46,721 nucleotides of DNA, from positions 1 through 46,721 of the forward strand of contig DASRLO010000096.1 in assembly GCA_035648415.1 (NCBI GenBank), read 5' to 3'. Position numbers and translations under genes: made by a program. Below the pieces are notes generated by a model that had not been told where the DNA came from, did no database searches, and saw only the letters and a program-made list of their open reading frames with translations. The stretch is from DATARH01 sp035648415 (GTDB lineage: Bacteria; Pseudomonadota; Alphaproteobacteria; ATCC43930; CGMCC-115725). Positions 36,771 through 45,168 of this stretch are shown one piece after another (position 1 is the stretch's first letter; each line of letters starts with the position of its first letter).

Positions 36771-38885
36771 CTAAACCGAATGCACCGACGCCTCGCGCCG
36801 CCACAGCCGCAGTTCGCGGCATTGCGCGATGAAGGCGGCCGCGTCCTTCGCTGTCTTGATGGGGATGACACCGTCGTCGGGCGCGATCCCCGCTTTGTCG
36901 AGCAGCGGTTTCGCGCTCTCGGCATAGGCGATGAACTTGGCGTGGGCGAAGGCGTCGGCGAGGAAATCCTTAGCCGTCGCCTCTTGCGCCAGCAGCTTCG
37001 CGCCGTCCGCCGAGGCGAGGATCGCCACCGCGTCGTAGAGCACCGAGGGCCCGCCGTTCACCTTCTGCTGCGCCGGGTGCAGCTTGCCGGTGCTGTCGGT
37101 GACGCCGCCGATCTTCGGCGCGACCAGCTCGATGAGCGCCCCTTCGTCCGTCGCGGCTTTCGTCAGCGCCGCGAGCAGCGCGGCATCGACCCCGTCTGTC
37201 ACCAGCACGCCGAGCTTGCGCCCCTTGAAGCTTTTTGGTCCGTTCTTGACGATGCTGAGCGCCAGCGACGACGGCAGATCCTGGATCACCGGCCGCGCCG
37301 GCTCGGCCGCTTTCGGCATCGCCGTGAGACCGAGCCCGTCGGCCACCTTATTGGCGAGGCCCGCATCGACATTCATCAGATGCGACACCATGCGGGCGCG
37401 AATCGCCAGGGTTTCGACCTTGCTCAGTTCAAAGACGAAGGCGTCCTTGATGTGGGTCTGCTCGGGCTCGCTCTGGCTGATGAAGAATTGCCGGGCCTGG
37501 CTGTAATGGTCGGCGAATTTCTCGCCACGCACGCGCTGTTTCGGCGCCGCCAGCTCCTCCGGAAAGCTCTTGAAGCCGCGCTCGGGCGTCTCGCGCGGTC
37601 CCTGGCTCCGGGAACTGGGTTCGTAATTGACCGGACCCTTGGGATTGATAAAGGCCATGTGCCCGTCCTGCTGCAGCGTGTGGAACGGGCATTTCGGCGC
37701 GTTGATCGGCAGATGGGTGAAGTTCGGGCCGCCCAGCCGCTTCAGCTGCGTGTCGAGATACGAGAAATTGCGGCCCTGCAGCAGCGGGTCGTTGCTGAAG
37801 TCGACGCCGGGCACGATGTTCTGCGTGCAGAACGCGACCTGCTCGGTCTCGGCGAAGAAATTGTCGACCGTGCGGTCGAGCACCAGCCGCCCAACCTTGC
37901 GGATCGGGATCAGTTCCTCGGGGATGATCTTGGTCGCGTCGAGCACGTCGAACGGAAACTTGTCGGCGAAATCGCCGTCGAACAGTTGCAGCCCCATTTC
38001 CCATTCCGGGAAATCGCCGCTGTTGATCGCGTTCCACAGGTCGCGCCGGTGGAAGTCGGGGTCGGCGCCGTTGATCTTCACCGCCTCGTTCCACACCACC
38101 GACTGCATGCCGAGCTTGGGCTTCCAGTGAAACTTGACAAAGGTCGATTTGCCTTGCGCGGTGACGAGCCGGAAGGTGTGGACGCCGAACCCCTCCATAA
38201 AGCGGAACGAGCGCGGGATCGCCCGGTCGGACATGATCCACAGCGACATCGCCACCGCTTCCGGCATCAGCGAGATGAAGTCCCAGAAATTGTCGTGCGC
38301 GCTCTGCGCCTGCGGAAAGCCGCGATCGGGCTCCTCCTTTACGGAATGCACCAGGTCGGGGAACTTGATCGCGTCCTGGATGAAGAAGATCGGCATGTTG
38401 TTGCCGACGATGTCCCAGTTGCCCTCCTTGGTGTAGAGCTTGACCGCGAAACCCCGCACGTCGCGCGCGAGGTCGGCCGAGCCCTTGTTGCCGGCGACGG
38501 TCGAGAACCGCACGAAGGCGGGAGTCTTTTCGCCGGCGCGCTGAAAGATGTCCGCTGCGGTGATGTCGGCCAGCGGCTCATAGGTCTCGAAGAACCCGTG
38601 CGCGCCGAAGCCGCGGGCATGCACGACGCGCTCCGGGATGCGCTCGTGGTCGAAATGGAAGATTTTCTCGCGGAAGTGGAAGTCCTCGAGCAGGGTCGGG
38701 CCGCGCGCCCCCGCCTTCAACGAGTTCTGGTCGTCCGAAACCGGCACGCCTTGCTGGGTCGTCAGCGCATCCACCCCGCGGCCGGCGGTCTGATGGGTTT
38801 CGCCGCCCGCGCCGCGGGCGATCTCGGCATCGGCCAGCCTTGCCTTCGTGAGCGTCGTTGCAGAGCGTCCCCGGCTCGAATTCAT
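36771..38885 (-). CDS. katE: Large-subunit catalase HPII
   Basis: Haem catalase of the large-subunit clade, 704 aa, decomposing hydrogen peroxide. The catalytic His is H89 in RVVHARGFGAHG; Asn N162 in VGNNMPIFF; and the haem-ligand Tyr sits in RNFSYLDTQLKRL (near 376). All spacings match HPII. After about residue 530 comes the flavodoxin/GATase-like C-terminal domain (LSIVKNGPKSFKGRKLGVLVTDGVD) peculiar to this clade. The N-terminal arm has an extra serine/arginine-rich start, but ATG 38885 is the only plausible one. Expected to be used in stationary phase or peroxide stress. It is followed at 69 bases by lhr. Confidence 0.95.
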   Translation of the reverse strand: MNSSRGRSATTLTKARLADAEIARGAGGETHQTAGRGVDALTTQQGVPVSDDQNSLKAGARGPTLLEDFHFREKIFHFDHERIPERVVHARGFGAHGFFETYEPLADITAADIFQRAGEKTPAFVRFSTVAGNKGSADLARDVRGFAVKLYTKEGNWDIVGNNMPIFFIQDAIKFPDLVHSVKEEPDRGFPQAQSAHDNFWDFISLMPEAVAMSLWIMSDRAIPRSFRFMEGFGVHTFRLVTAQGKSTFVKFHWKPKLGMQSVVWNEAVKINGADPDFHRRDLWNAINSGDFPEWEMGLQLFDGDFADKFPFDVLDATKIIPEELIPIRKVGRLVLDRTVDNFFAETEQVAFCTQNIVPGVDFSNDPLLQGRNFSYLDTQLKRLGGPNFTHLPINAPKCPFHTLQQDGHMAFINPKGPVNYEPSSRSQGPRETPERGFKSFPEELAAPKQRVRGEKFADHYSQARQFFISQSEPEQTHIKDAFVFELSKVETLAIRARMVSHLMNVDAGLANKVADGLGLTAMPKAAEPARPVIQDLPSSLALSIVKNGPKSFKGRKLGVLVTDGVDAALLAALTKAATDEGALIELVAPKIGGVTDSTGKLHPAQQKVNGGPSVLYDAVAILASADGAKLLAQEATAKDFLADAFAHAKFIAYAESAKPLLDKAGIAPDDGVIPIKTAKDAAAFIAQCRELRLWRREASVHSV

Positions 38886-38907
38886 CCATTTTCTCCAGAT
38901 TTGGGGG

Positions 38908-39081
38908 TCACGCCGCGAATTGCGGCAATACCGAACGGCCGTAGAAATCGATGAATTTCTTCTGGTCGGGCGGGCCGGTCACCGCGGCGCCGCCAACGGC
39001 GAGCGCCGCCGCGGAGGCCAATAATTGCCGGCGGCCGGGCCTAAAGACCGTGGGTGCCGTCGCGCCGATGAATTGGGTCAT
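38908..39081 (-). CDS. 57-aa Tat-signal protein, probable remnant
   Basis: ATG 39081 opens MTQFIGATAPTVF, then a twin-arginine-like signal RPGRRQLLASAAALAVGGAAV, and only 20 further residues (PDQKKFIDFYGRSVLPQFAA) before the stop. It reads like the leader of an exported oxidoreductase with its body lost. As an intact gene, it would be a tiny exported peptide. It stands 22 bases upstream of katE on the same strand, so it may now serve as the leader of that transcript. The similarity to real Tat leaders is good; the remainder is not recognised. Confidence 0.45.
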   Translation of the reverse strand: MTQFIGATAPTVFRPGRRQLLASAAALAVGGAAVTGPPDQKKFIDFYGRSVLPQFAA

Positions 39082-39194
39082 GCTTCGCTCCGCCCGCCCG
39101 CCGGCCGCGCCGTGTTGCCGCGCGTCCACCGCTCGCCGAATCGAGAAAGTCTCACCCGCCAACGTCGGGCCGCAATGCGGGTTCCGGCGCCGGC

Positions 39195-39377
39195 AGGTCA
39201 TGCCGGCCGAGGATCGCACCGGCCGAAAACCCTGCTGAACGGTGGAGCGACGAGGTCGTCGACGCGCAACCCGGCGGCGCGGCCGCAGCCTATTGCACGC
39301 GGATGGGGAAGGCCGTCGAAATCGCCAGCATCGAGCGCGACGGCAGCGCCTCGATCGGCCCTTGCCGCTGCCTTTGA
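39195..39377 (+). pseudogene. 3' remnant of a small exported protein gene (tentative)
   Basis: The frame is open and G/C-ending from about 39150 to TGA 39375, but has no start until ATG 39303. The tail WSDEVVDAQPGGAAAAYC and then TRMGKAVEIASIERDGSASI looks like the C-terminus of small exported proteins that carry an AxxYCxxxGK segment. I read it as the 3' end of a deleted gene. The bases from 39378 to 39499 and 39082 to 39194 contain nothing else I can identify. Confidence 0.25.
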
Positions 39378-39499
39378 GACCGCGTCGGCGTCGCCAGATT
39401 CCGTTTGCCTTTGAGGGGCGGGGCGCGTCACGATCCGTCTATGCGCGGCGCCGAGCGATCGGTCAGGCTCGGCGTCCGGGGATGAAATGGGAGACGCTT

Positions 39500-41539
39500 A
39501 TGCCTGACGCCCAAGCCGGCGGATCGAGAGGCCACCGCTGTGTGGTTCTGGTAGGGCCCTATCTGTCGGGCAAGACGTCGCTGCTCGAAGCCATGCTGCA
39601 TTCGAGCGGCACGACCGCGCGGCGCGGCAGCGTGCGCGACGGCACCGCGGTCGGCGATCATGTCGCCGAGGCGCGGGCGCGCCAGATGTCGACCGAGATG
39701 AACGCCGCCGAGGCGATCTATCTCGGCGATAAATGGACGATCCTCGATTGCCCCGGCTCGGTCGAGCTCAGCTACGAAGCGCAGCAGGCGATGCTCGCCG
39801 CCGATGTCGCGGTGGTGGTCTGCGAACCCGAGGTCGAGCGCGCGGTGACGGTCAGCGCGCTGTTGCGCTTTTTGGACCGCAACAACATCCCTCATATGAT
39901 CTTTATCAACAAGCTCGACACCGCGGGCGCGCGGGTGCGCGACGTCTTGGCGGCGCTGCAATCCTATTCCGAGCGGCCGCTGGTGCTGCGCCATGTGCCG
40001 TTGCGCGAGGGCGACGAGATCACCGGCTATGTCGATCTGGTCAGCGAGCGCGCCTACAAGTACCAGCCGGGCAAGCCCTCCGACCTGGTCCAGCTCCCCT
40101 CCGGGTTCTGGGACGCGGAGGCCGACACCCGCACCAGCCTCGTCGAGAAGCTCGCCGATTTCGACGACGAGCTCCTGGAGAAGCTGCTCGAGGACGTGCA
40201 GCCCTCGAAGGAGGAGATTTACGAGCGCCTGAAAAAGGAGATCGGCGCCGCGCAGATTGTGCCGGTCATGGTCGGCGCCGGGCTGCAGGACCACGGCGTG
40301 CGCCGCCTGTGGAAGGCGCTGCGCCACGACACGCCGGGATCGGAAGCCGCGGCCAAGCGGCTCGGCATCGCCGCCGCGGGCGAGCCGATGGCGCAGGTCA
40401 TCAAAACCTATCATTTGCCGCATACCGGCAAGCTGTCGCTCTGCCGCATCTGGCGCGGCTCGATCGCCGAGGGCAACGTCCTCAACGGCGTGCGCGTCGC
40501 CGGAATCGTCCGCGTCACCGGCGCGACGCACGAGAAGGTGGCTTCCGCCGGCATCGGCGAGGTCGTCGGCTTCACCCGCATGGAGGAGATCGCTACCGGC
40601 ACGGTACTGACTCCCTCGGGCAAGGGCGAGGCGCTGACCCAGCCGAAAAAGCCGCAACCGGTCTTCGGCCTCGCGGTCCACGCCGAGAAGCGCGGCGACG
40701 ACGTGAAGCTGTCGGGCGCCATCGCCAAGCTGATCGATGAGGACCCGGCGCTCGAATTGGAGCAGAACCAGGACACCCGCGAGATGGTGCTGTGGGGCCA
40801 GGGCGACGTGCACATCCAGATCGCGATCGACCGCCTGCGCAACCGCCACAATCTCGCCGTCGTCGGCCATGCCGCGGTGGTGCCGTACCGCGAGACGATC
40901 CGCCGCGGCATGGAGCAGCATTCGCGCTTCAAGCGGCAATCGGGCGGCCACGGCCAGTTCGCCGACATCACCATCAACGTCAAGCCGGAAGCGCGCGGTT
41001 CGGGCTTTATCTTCAAGGACGGCGTCGTCGGCGGCGCGATCCCGCGCAACTACATCCCGGCGGTCGAGGAAGGCATCGAGGAGGCGCTGAAGACCGGGCC
41101 GCTCGGCTTCCCGGTCGTCGACCTTTCGGTAAATTTGCTGACCGGCCAGTTCCACGCGGTCGACAGCTCGGACATGGCGTTCAAGACCGCCGGCCGCCAG
41201 GCGATCCACGAAGCGCTGCAGAAATGCGACCCGTTCCTGTTGGAGCCGATCGACGCGGTCGAGATCTCGGTGCCGAACGCGTTCACCGCCCGCGTGCAGC
41301 GTCTGGTGTCGGGCCGGCGCGGCCAGATCCTCGGCTTCGACGGCAAGGAGGACTGGCCGAATTGGGATGTCGTCCGCGCCCACCTGCCGCAGAGCGAACT
41401 GCACGATCTGATCGTCGAGCTGCGCTCGCTGACCCTCGGCGTCGGCAGCTTCTCGCACAAATTCGACCATATGCAGGAGCTGACCGGCAAGCCGGCCGAG
41501 AAGGTCATCGCCTCGCGCGCGGCCGAAGCGGCGCAATAA
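39500..41539 (+). CDS. Elongation factor G paralogue (EF-G-like GTPase)
   Basis: A 679-aa translational GTPase with all EF-G domains (GTPase, II, III, IV, V). It is the divergent second copy, not housekeeping FusA: Walker A is GPYLSGKTS (19-27) in place of AHIDAGKTT, the G3 motif is DCPGS with Ser87 where FusA has the catalytic His (DTPGH), and G4 is NKLD (137-140). Domain IV (GGHGQFADITINVKP) and V (GRRGQILGFDGKEDW) are conserved. ATG 39500 has GGGAG six bases before it; ATG 39482 is an alternative. Likely roles: ribosome recycling or stress-related translation, inferred. It follows about 120 bases with no gene. Confidence 0.88.
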   Translation: MPDAQAGGSRGHRCVVLVGPYLSGKTSLLEAMLHSSGTTARRGSVRDGTAVGDHVAEARARQMSTEMNAAEAIYLGDKWTILDCPGSVELSYEAQQAMLAADVAVVVCEPEVERAVTVSALLRFLDRNNIPHMIFINKLDTAGARVRDVLAALQSYSERPLVLRHVPLREGDEITGYVDLVSERAYKYQPGKPSDLVQLPSGFWDAEADTRTSLVEKLADFDDELLEKLLEDVQPSKEEIYERLKKEIGAAQIVPVMVGAGLQDHGVRRLWKALRHDTPGSEAAAKRLGIAAAGEPMAQVIKTYHLPHTGKLSLCRIWRGSIAEGNVLNGVRVAGIVRVTGATHEKVASAGIGEVVGFTRMEEIATGTVLTPSGKGEALTQPKKPQPVFGLAVHAEKRGDDVKLSGAIAKLIDEDPALELEQNQDTREMVLWGQGDVHIQIAIDRLRNRHNLAVVGHAAVVPYRETIRRGMEQHSRFKRQSGGHGQFADITINVKPEARGSGFIFKDGVVGGAIPRNYIPAVEEGIEEALKTGPLGFPVVDLSVNLLTGQFHAVDSSDMAFKTAGRQAIHEALQKCDPFLLEPIDAVEISVPNAFTARVQRLVSGRRGQILGFDGKEDWPNWDVVRAHLPQSELHDLIVELRSLTLGVGSFSHKFDHMQELTGKPAEKVIASRAAEAAQ

Positions 41540-41553
41540 CCAAAATTCCGCCT

Positions 41554-41571
41554 GCGGCGCGGAGGCGCCGC
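41554..41571 (+). terminator. GC hairpin after the EF-G paralogue
   Basis: Arms GCGGCGC (41554-41560) and GCGCCGC (41565-41571) with loop GGAG lie 15 bases after the EF-G-like stop and are followed by CGCATTTG. The T-run is short, so this is a tentative weak terminator. The rest of 41540-41713 is without a gene. Confidence 0.35.
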
Positions 41572-41713
41572 CGCATTTGATATCCGCGCAATAGCCGGAA
41601 AACTATAGCGATGCGCCATTGCGTCGCGCGGGTAGCCTGCTCGCGCAACCGTGACTTGGCGGGTCGCGTATCGCCCCCACATCGGCGGCAGTTCGAATGA
41701 GGCGGGCAGGGCG

Positions 41714-42682
41714 ATGCTGGTACGAATAAGGCGGGGCTGGGAGCTTGCGGAAAGCGCGGCGACCGACGAGGCGGTCTATCTCGACCGCCGCCGGCTGATG
41801 CAGGGTCTGGCAGCCGGGCCGATCCTCGCTGCCGGCCTGTTGCGCGGGAGCAGTGCGCTGGCCGCCGATCCGCCCGACCCGTCAGCCGGTCTCTACCCGG
41901 CGAAGAAAAACGGAAAATACACGCTCGACCGGCCGGTCACCCCGGAAAAGGACGCGACGACCTACAATAATTTCTACGAATACGGCACCGAGAAGGACAT
42001 CTGGCAGGACGCCCAGCAACTCAAGATCCGGCCGTGGACGATCAAGATCGACGGCATGGTGCAGAAGCCGATGACCGTCGACATCGACGACCTGTTGAAA
42101 AAAATGCCGCTGGAGGAGCGGCTCTACCGCCACCGCTGCGTCGAGGCGTGGTCGATGGCGGTGCCGTGGAGCGGCTTCCCGCTCGCCGCGCTGGTCGCGA
42201 TGGCGAACCCGCTCGGCTCCGCCAAGTACCTCCAGATGACGACCTTCCTCGACCCGGACATGGCGCCTGGGCAGAAACAGTTCTTCTACCCCTGGCCTTA
42301 TGTCGAGGGGCTGACCATGGCCGAGGCGACCAACGAGCTCGCCTTCCTCGCCACCGGCATGTACGGCAAGCCGACGCCGAAGCAGGACGGCGCTCCCATC
42401 CGCCTCGTGGCGCCGTGGAAATACGGCTTCAAATCGGTCAAATCGATCAATCATTTCGAATTCACCGACAAGCGCCCAAAGACCTACTGGGAAGCGCTGC
42501 AATCGGGCGAATACGGCTTCTGGGCCAATGTGAACCCGGAAGTGCCACACCCGCGCTGGAGCCAGGCGACCGAGCGCGTCCTCGGCAGCAACGAGCGTGT
42601 GCCGACGCAGATGTGGAACGGCTACGGCGAATACGTCGCCGCGCTGTATGACGGAATTAAGGGCGAGAAGCTGTTCATGTGA
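41714..42682 (+). CDS. msrP: Periplasmic methionine sulfoxide reductase catalytic subunit MsrP (YedY)
   Basis: Molybdenum-cofactor enzyme that repairs oxidised methionine in envelope proteins. The 322-aa precursor has a Tat signal with twin Arg R25-R26 (DRRRLMQGLAAGPILAAGLL). The molybdenum-ligand Cys is C142 in RHRCVEAWSMAVPWSG, the conserved loop of sulfite-oxidase-fold MsrP. TTYNNFYEYGTEK and the ending GNVWNGYGE-like TQMWNGYGEYVAALYDG fit the family. ATG 41714 was chosen; AGGG precedes it. MsrQ, the haem membrane partner usually downstream, is absent here; the next gene is an unrelated protein on the other strand. Confidence 0.92.
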   Translation: MLVRIRRGWELAESAATDEAVYLDRRRLMQGLAAGPILAAGLLRGSSALAADPPDPSAGLYPAKKNGKYTLDRPVTPEKDATTYNNFYEYGTEKDIWQDAQQLKIRPWTIKIDGMVQKPMTVDIDDLLKKMPLEERLYRHRCVEAWSMAVPWSGFPLAALVAMANPLGSAKYLQMTTFLDPDMAPGQKQFFYPWPYVEGLTMAEATNELAFLATGMYGKPTPKQDGAPIRLVAPWKYGFKSVKSINHFEFTDKRPKTYWEALQSGEYGFWANVNPEVPHPRWSQATERVLGSNERVPTQMWNGYGEYVAALYDGIKGEKLFM

Positions 42683-42706
42683 TGGCAGGGTGAACGCTCT
42701 GTCGTC

Positions 42707-42724
42707 ATCCCGGCTCGCCGGGAT
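42707..42724. repeat. ATCCCGGC/GCCGGGAT hairpin, dispersed-repeat type
   Basis: Eight-base arms 42707-42714 and 42717-42724 flank TC (the end pairs open to a four-base loop). It is preceded by GTCGTC and belongs to the same family of GTCATCCCGGC-type repeats as 8438 and 10902. Located between the convergent msrP and the unknown minus-strand gene, it may act as a 3' stabiliser or terminator. Confidence 0.6.
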
Positions 42725-42749
42725 CGATGCACGCTTTATCAGTACCGAC

Positions 42750-43370
42750 CTAAGGCCACTTTCGCCTGATGTCGTCTCTCTTCGCTGTTAATTTTGCGTA
42801 GTATTCGATCTTCTCATTCGTAAATCGACCATCTGATAGCTGATGTGGTCGGGTGCTGTGCATTAGTTCTTCAGCGTGTTCGGCAGACGTGGCAACCTCG
42901 GTTATATCCGCCAATTCCCAATAGGTTCGCGGGATCGGGCTGGTCACCAAACTCCAGGATGTCCTAAAAGATCCGCCGGTGTCCTCTGATTTGTGCCCAT
43001 AAATCTGAACGTCTCCATCTAACGCTGCCTGTCGGATTACACGCCGCGTGGCGGGCCAGAATTTGGCGGGGTCGTTGTCCGTAATCAGCGCTGCGACGCG
43101 TGCAACAACCTCGTGCATAGGTAAAGTTTGGCTTCCAGTTGCGACAGTGGCATTCCTGAACCGTGAGCTGTAGTGGCCACTTCGCCAAAAAAGATACAAC
43201 CCAATACCGATTAGCACGACAGACGGCCCATAGGTGCCAAACAAGGGACCTAACATCGAGAGAAGGCGATCATAGATTACCGATCGGGCGAATTCGGGGA
43301 GCATTGTGCGACCGATCGGCCAAATAGCCGCTGCCGTAAAGGCGATCAATCCGCCAAATCGTGCCCACAT
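42750..43370 (-). CDS. Two-TM protein of unknown function, A/T-richer than its surroundings
   Basis: A 206-aa protein. Two hydrophobic helices at about 6-24 (GLIAFTAAAIWPIGRTML) and 45-62 (PSVVLIGIGLYLFWRSG), then a cytoplasmic domain of about 140 residues with a variable tail. The segment VVARVAALITDND...RVIRQAALDGDVQIYGHKSE resembles a small domain in which an Arg-x5-Gly motif is followed by a strand; many unannotated proteins in Rhizobiales have such a stretch, function unknown. ATG 43370 is preferred for AAGGTG seven bases before; GTG 43400 is an alternative. Codon use is markedly more A/T than the neighbours, suggesting recent acquisition. Confidence 0.6.
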   Translation of the reverse strand: MWARFGGLIAFTAAAIWPIGRTMLPEFARSVIYDRLLSMLGPLFGTYGPSVVLIGIGLYLFWRSGHYSSRFRNATVATGSQTLPMHEVVARVAALITDNDPAKFWPATRRVIRQAALDGDVQIYGHKSEDTGGSFRTSWSLVTSPIPRTYWELADITEVATSAEHAEELMHSTRPHQLSDGRFTNEKIEYYAKLTAKRDDIRRKWP

Positions 43371-43410
43371 TCGGCCCACCTTATCGCGCGATCCCGTCAC
43401 GGAGAGACAA

Positions 43411-43438
43411 ATAAAACTGCGCGGCGCCGCGTTTTTTT
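43411..43438. terminator. Bidirectional intrinsic terminator after the phosphonate gene
   Basis: A palindrome CGCGGCGCCGCG (43420-43431) is flanked by T7 (43432-43438) on the right and by AATAAAACT on the left, read on the plus strand. In the minus-strand transcript it reads as hairpin, CAG, TTTTATTT, directly after the phosphonopyruvate hydrolase stop at 43453; in the plus direction it ends in seven T. The stem is short but GC-only. It closes the minus operon of 46277-43453. Confidence 0.6.
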
Positions 43439-43452
43439 CTATGCCTCTGTGG

Positions 43453-44334
43453 TCACCGCAAATACTTCTTCTCCGCCGCCTTCATCGCCGGCACGCGCTG
43501 CAATTCGAAGATGTCCTCGACCGAGGCGATCTGCTTGTCGACCAGGTGAATGCCGCCGTCGCGGCGGATTTGCGCAAAAACCTGGCGCATCGCACCGACC
43601 GCGGCGCGGATCGCGTGGTTGGCGTAGATCACGATCCTGATCTTGCCCAGCGCGCGCACTTTCGCTTCGGTCAGGTCGGGATAGGCGGTCGGCACGATGA
43701 CGAGCGGGATCGGGCCCTGCCAGCGCTCGGTGAAGGCGACGATCTCGTCCGGCGTCTTCCGCTTCGAGTGCACCAGCAAGAGGTCGGCGCCGGCCTCGGC
43801 GTAGGCCGCGCCGCGCTTCAGCGCCTCGTCGAGGCCAAGATCGGCGATCAGCGCCTCGGTGCGGGCGATGACGAGAAGATCGTGGGGTCGTCCTTTAGTC
43901 CCCCGGCCGGCGTCGCGCGCCGCCGCGATCTTGCCCTGGAACTCCTCGATCCGCACCAGCTCCTGCCGCCCGCCGGCGAGGAGGCTGGTGTCCTTGGGAA
44001 ATAGCTTGTCCTCCATAACCACGGCGGCGCTTCCGGCCGCGGCGTAGGCGGCGACCACGTGCGCCGCGTTGATCGCGTTGCCGTAGCCGGTGTCGATATC
44101 GGCGACCACCGGCGCCGCCACCTGCTCGACGATCGCGCGCGTCATGTCGAGGTGTTGGGTGAACGACAACAGGCTCGAATCGGGCACGCCGTAGGCGGCC
44201 GACAATTCGAACCCGCTCGCCCAGATGCCGTCGAACCCGGCCTCCTCGGCAAGCCGCGCCGAAAGCGGGTTGTGCGCCGACATCAGGGTGACGAGATCGC
44301 CCGATGCGAGATGTTCTTTCAGGGTGTTGGGCAT
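43453..44334 (-). CDS. Phosphonopyruvate hydrolase-like (PEP mutase/isocitrate lyase superfamily)
   Basis: Probably hydrolyses phosphonopyruvate to pyruvate and phosphate in 2-amino-3-phosphonopropionate use. The 293-aa product has the superfamily Asp-Thr-Gly (ADIDTGYGN, D79-N85), EDKLFPKDTSLLAGGRQ (108-124) and IVPTAYPDLTEA. In memory of the families, KDTS after EDKxFP and TAYP match Variovorax PalA-type hydrolase, whereas PEP mutases have KTNS; isocitrate lyase KKCGH is absent. PEP mutase remains the alternative. ATG 44334 is separated by 33 bases from a 24-codon remnant upstream. No phosphonatase or transaminase gene is seen in the window. Confidence 0.8.
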   Translation of the reverse strand: MPNTLKEHLASGDLVTLMSAHNPLSARLAEEAGFDGIWASGFELSAAYGVPDSSLLSFTQHLDMTRAIVEQVAAPVVADIDTGYGNAINAAHVVAAYAAAGSAAVVMEDKLFPKDTSLLAGGRQELVRIEEFQGKIAAARDAGRGTKGRPHDLLVIARTEALIADLGLDEALKRGAAYAEAGADLLLVHSKRKTPDEIVAFTERWQGPIPLVIVPTAYPDLTEAKVRALGKIRIVIYANHAIRAAVGAMRQVFAQIRRDGGIHLVDKQIASVEDIFELQRVPAMKAAEKKYLR

Positions 44335-44367
44335 GGTTTCCTGCGATCTAAGTTCAAGCCGCCGCCG

Positions 44368-44442
44368 TCATGCGCATGACATGCGCCAGAGCGAATCGGC
44401 GACGTACGCGCCGAGTCCTCGCGTCACCTCGGTTGCGGTCAT
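44368..44442 (-). pseudogene. 24-codon MmgE/PrpD-like N-terminal remnant
   Basis: ATG 44442, preceded by AGGAG, begins MTATEVTRGLGAYVADSLWR, then stops after MSCA. This strongly resembles the N-terminus of MmgE/PrpD-family (2-methylcitrate dehydratase) proteins, where the sequence would continue for over 400 residues. The stop and phosphonate gene follow within 33 bases, so most of the gene appears deleted. Alternatively it is a small leader peptide. The reading frame is out of any other gene. Confidence 0.45.
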
Positions 44443-44451
44443 CGTCGCTCC

Positions 44452-45168
44452 TCAGACGCCGTTCATCACGTCGCGCAGATGCTGCTGCGCGCGGGTCAGC
44501 GCCTCGTTCCGGGCGGTGAGCGCGTGGACCAGCGCGGCGAGCTGCGGCTGCAGCGAAGGATCGGTCGCCTGGATGGTGGAACCGCTGATCTTGACCTTGT
44601 CCTTGTGCTGGTCGAGGAAATCGCCGAGCTCGGCGATCGCGGTCAGCGCCTGCGTCAGGTCCGGCGATATGTCGTCGAACGCCTTCGCCGGGAGCGTCAC
44701 GTCGCGCGCATAAGCCTCGTCGAACACCGGCTTCAGATCGTCCGGCTGCTTCAGCGCGGCATGGGCGGCGTCGGCCGCGGCCAGTCTTTTGTCGACCAGC
44801 CCGTCCAATTGCTTGATCCCGTCGCGCGCGGCGGCGAAATCGGCGCGGCGGGCCATGACGTCGTCGAGCGAGCGGATCGCGCCGTGGTCGATCGCCTCCT
44901 GCATCGGCTTGGCGACCGCGCGGTCGAGCCCGTCGTTGAAATCGGTGATGATCGCGTATTGCTTGGCGTAGTCGCCGATGCTCTTGGCTTCGTCGGGTGT
45001 CGGATGCGGCACGTGCAGCCCCGGCTTGTCGAGGATGCGGGTCTGCAGGAAGTCGATAAACGCCTTGCGCTCCGCCGGCTCGTCGCGGCACCCGGCGACC
45101 AGCAGCGCCAGCATCCCGAGCGCGACGGCGCGCCAGAGGGTTCCGGAACGGGTTCCGGCACGACGCAT
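44452..45168 (-). CDS. YiaF-like lipoprotein (DUF3053)
   Basis: A 238-aa envelope lipoprotein. The signal LWRAVALGMLALLVAGCRD has the lipobox VAGC, predicting lipidation at the Cys. The mature part matches the YiaF/DUF3053 pattern: ERKAFIDFLQTRI at the start, DYAIITDFN-type segment, and AHAALKQPDDLKPVFDEAY, with helical content expected throughout. Function unknown in any organism I recall. ATG 45168 overlaps the stop of the enolase-superfamily gene as TGATG, so it is translated by coupling, and the PrpD remnant starts nine bases after its stop. Its presence in a catabolic operon is unexpected. Confidence 0.8.
   Translation of the reverse strand: MRRAGTRSGTLWRAVALGMLALLVAGCRDEPAERKAFIDFLQTRILDKPGLHVPHPTPDEAKSIGDYAKQYAIITDFNDGLDRAVAKPMQEAIDHGAIRSLDDVMARRADFAAARDGIKQLDGLVDKRLAAADAAHAALKQPDDLKPVFDEAYARDVTLPAKAFDDISPDLTQALTAIAELGDFLDQHKDKVKISGSTIQATDPSLQPQLAALVHALTARNEALTRAQQHLRDVMNGV

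Noticed and set aside
39428..41536. 702-residue minus-strand frame
   Set aside because: Mirror of the EF-G paralogue; composition bias only.
43432..43438. T7 run considered as terminator for msrP
   Set aside because: Too far (about 750 bases) from msrP and separated by a gene; better explained as one side of the bidirectional terminator for the phosphonate operon.
44354..45091. 245-residue minus frame overlapping the lipoprotein
   Set aside because: Out of frame with the YiaF-like pattern; Arg-rich shadow.
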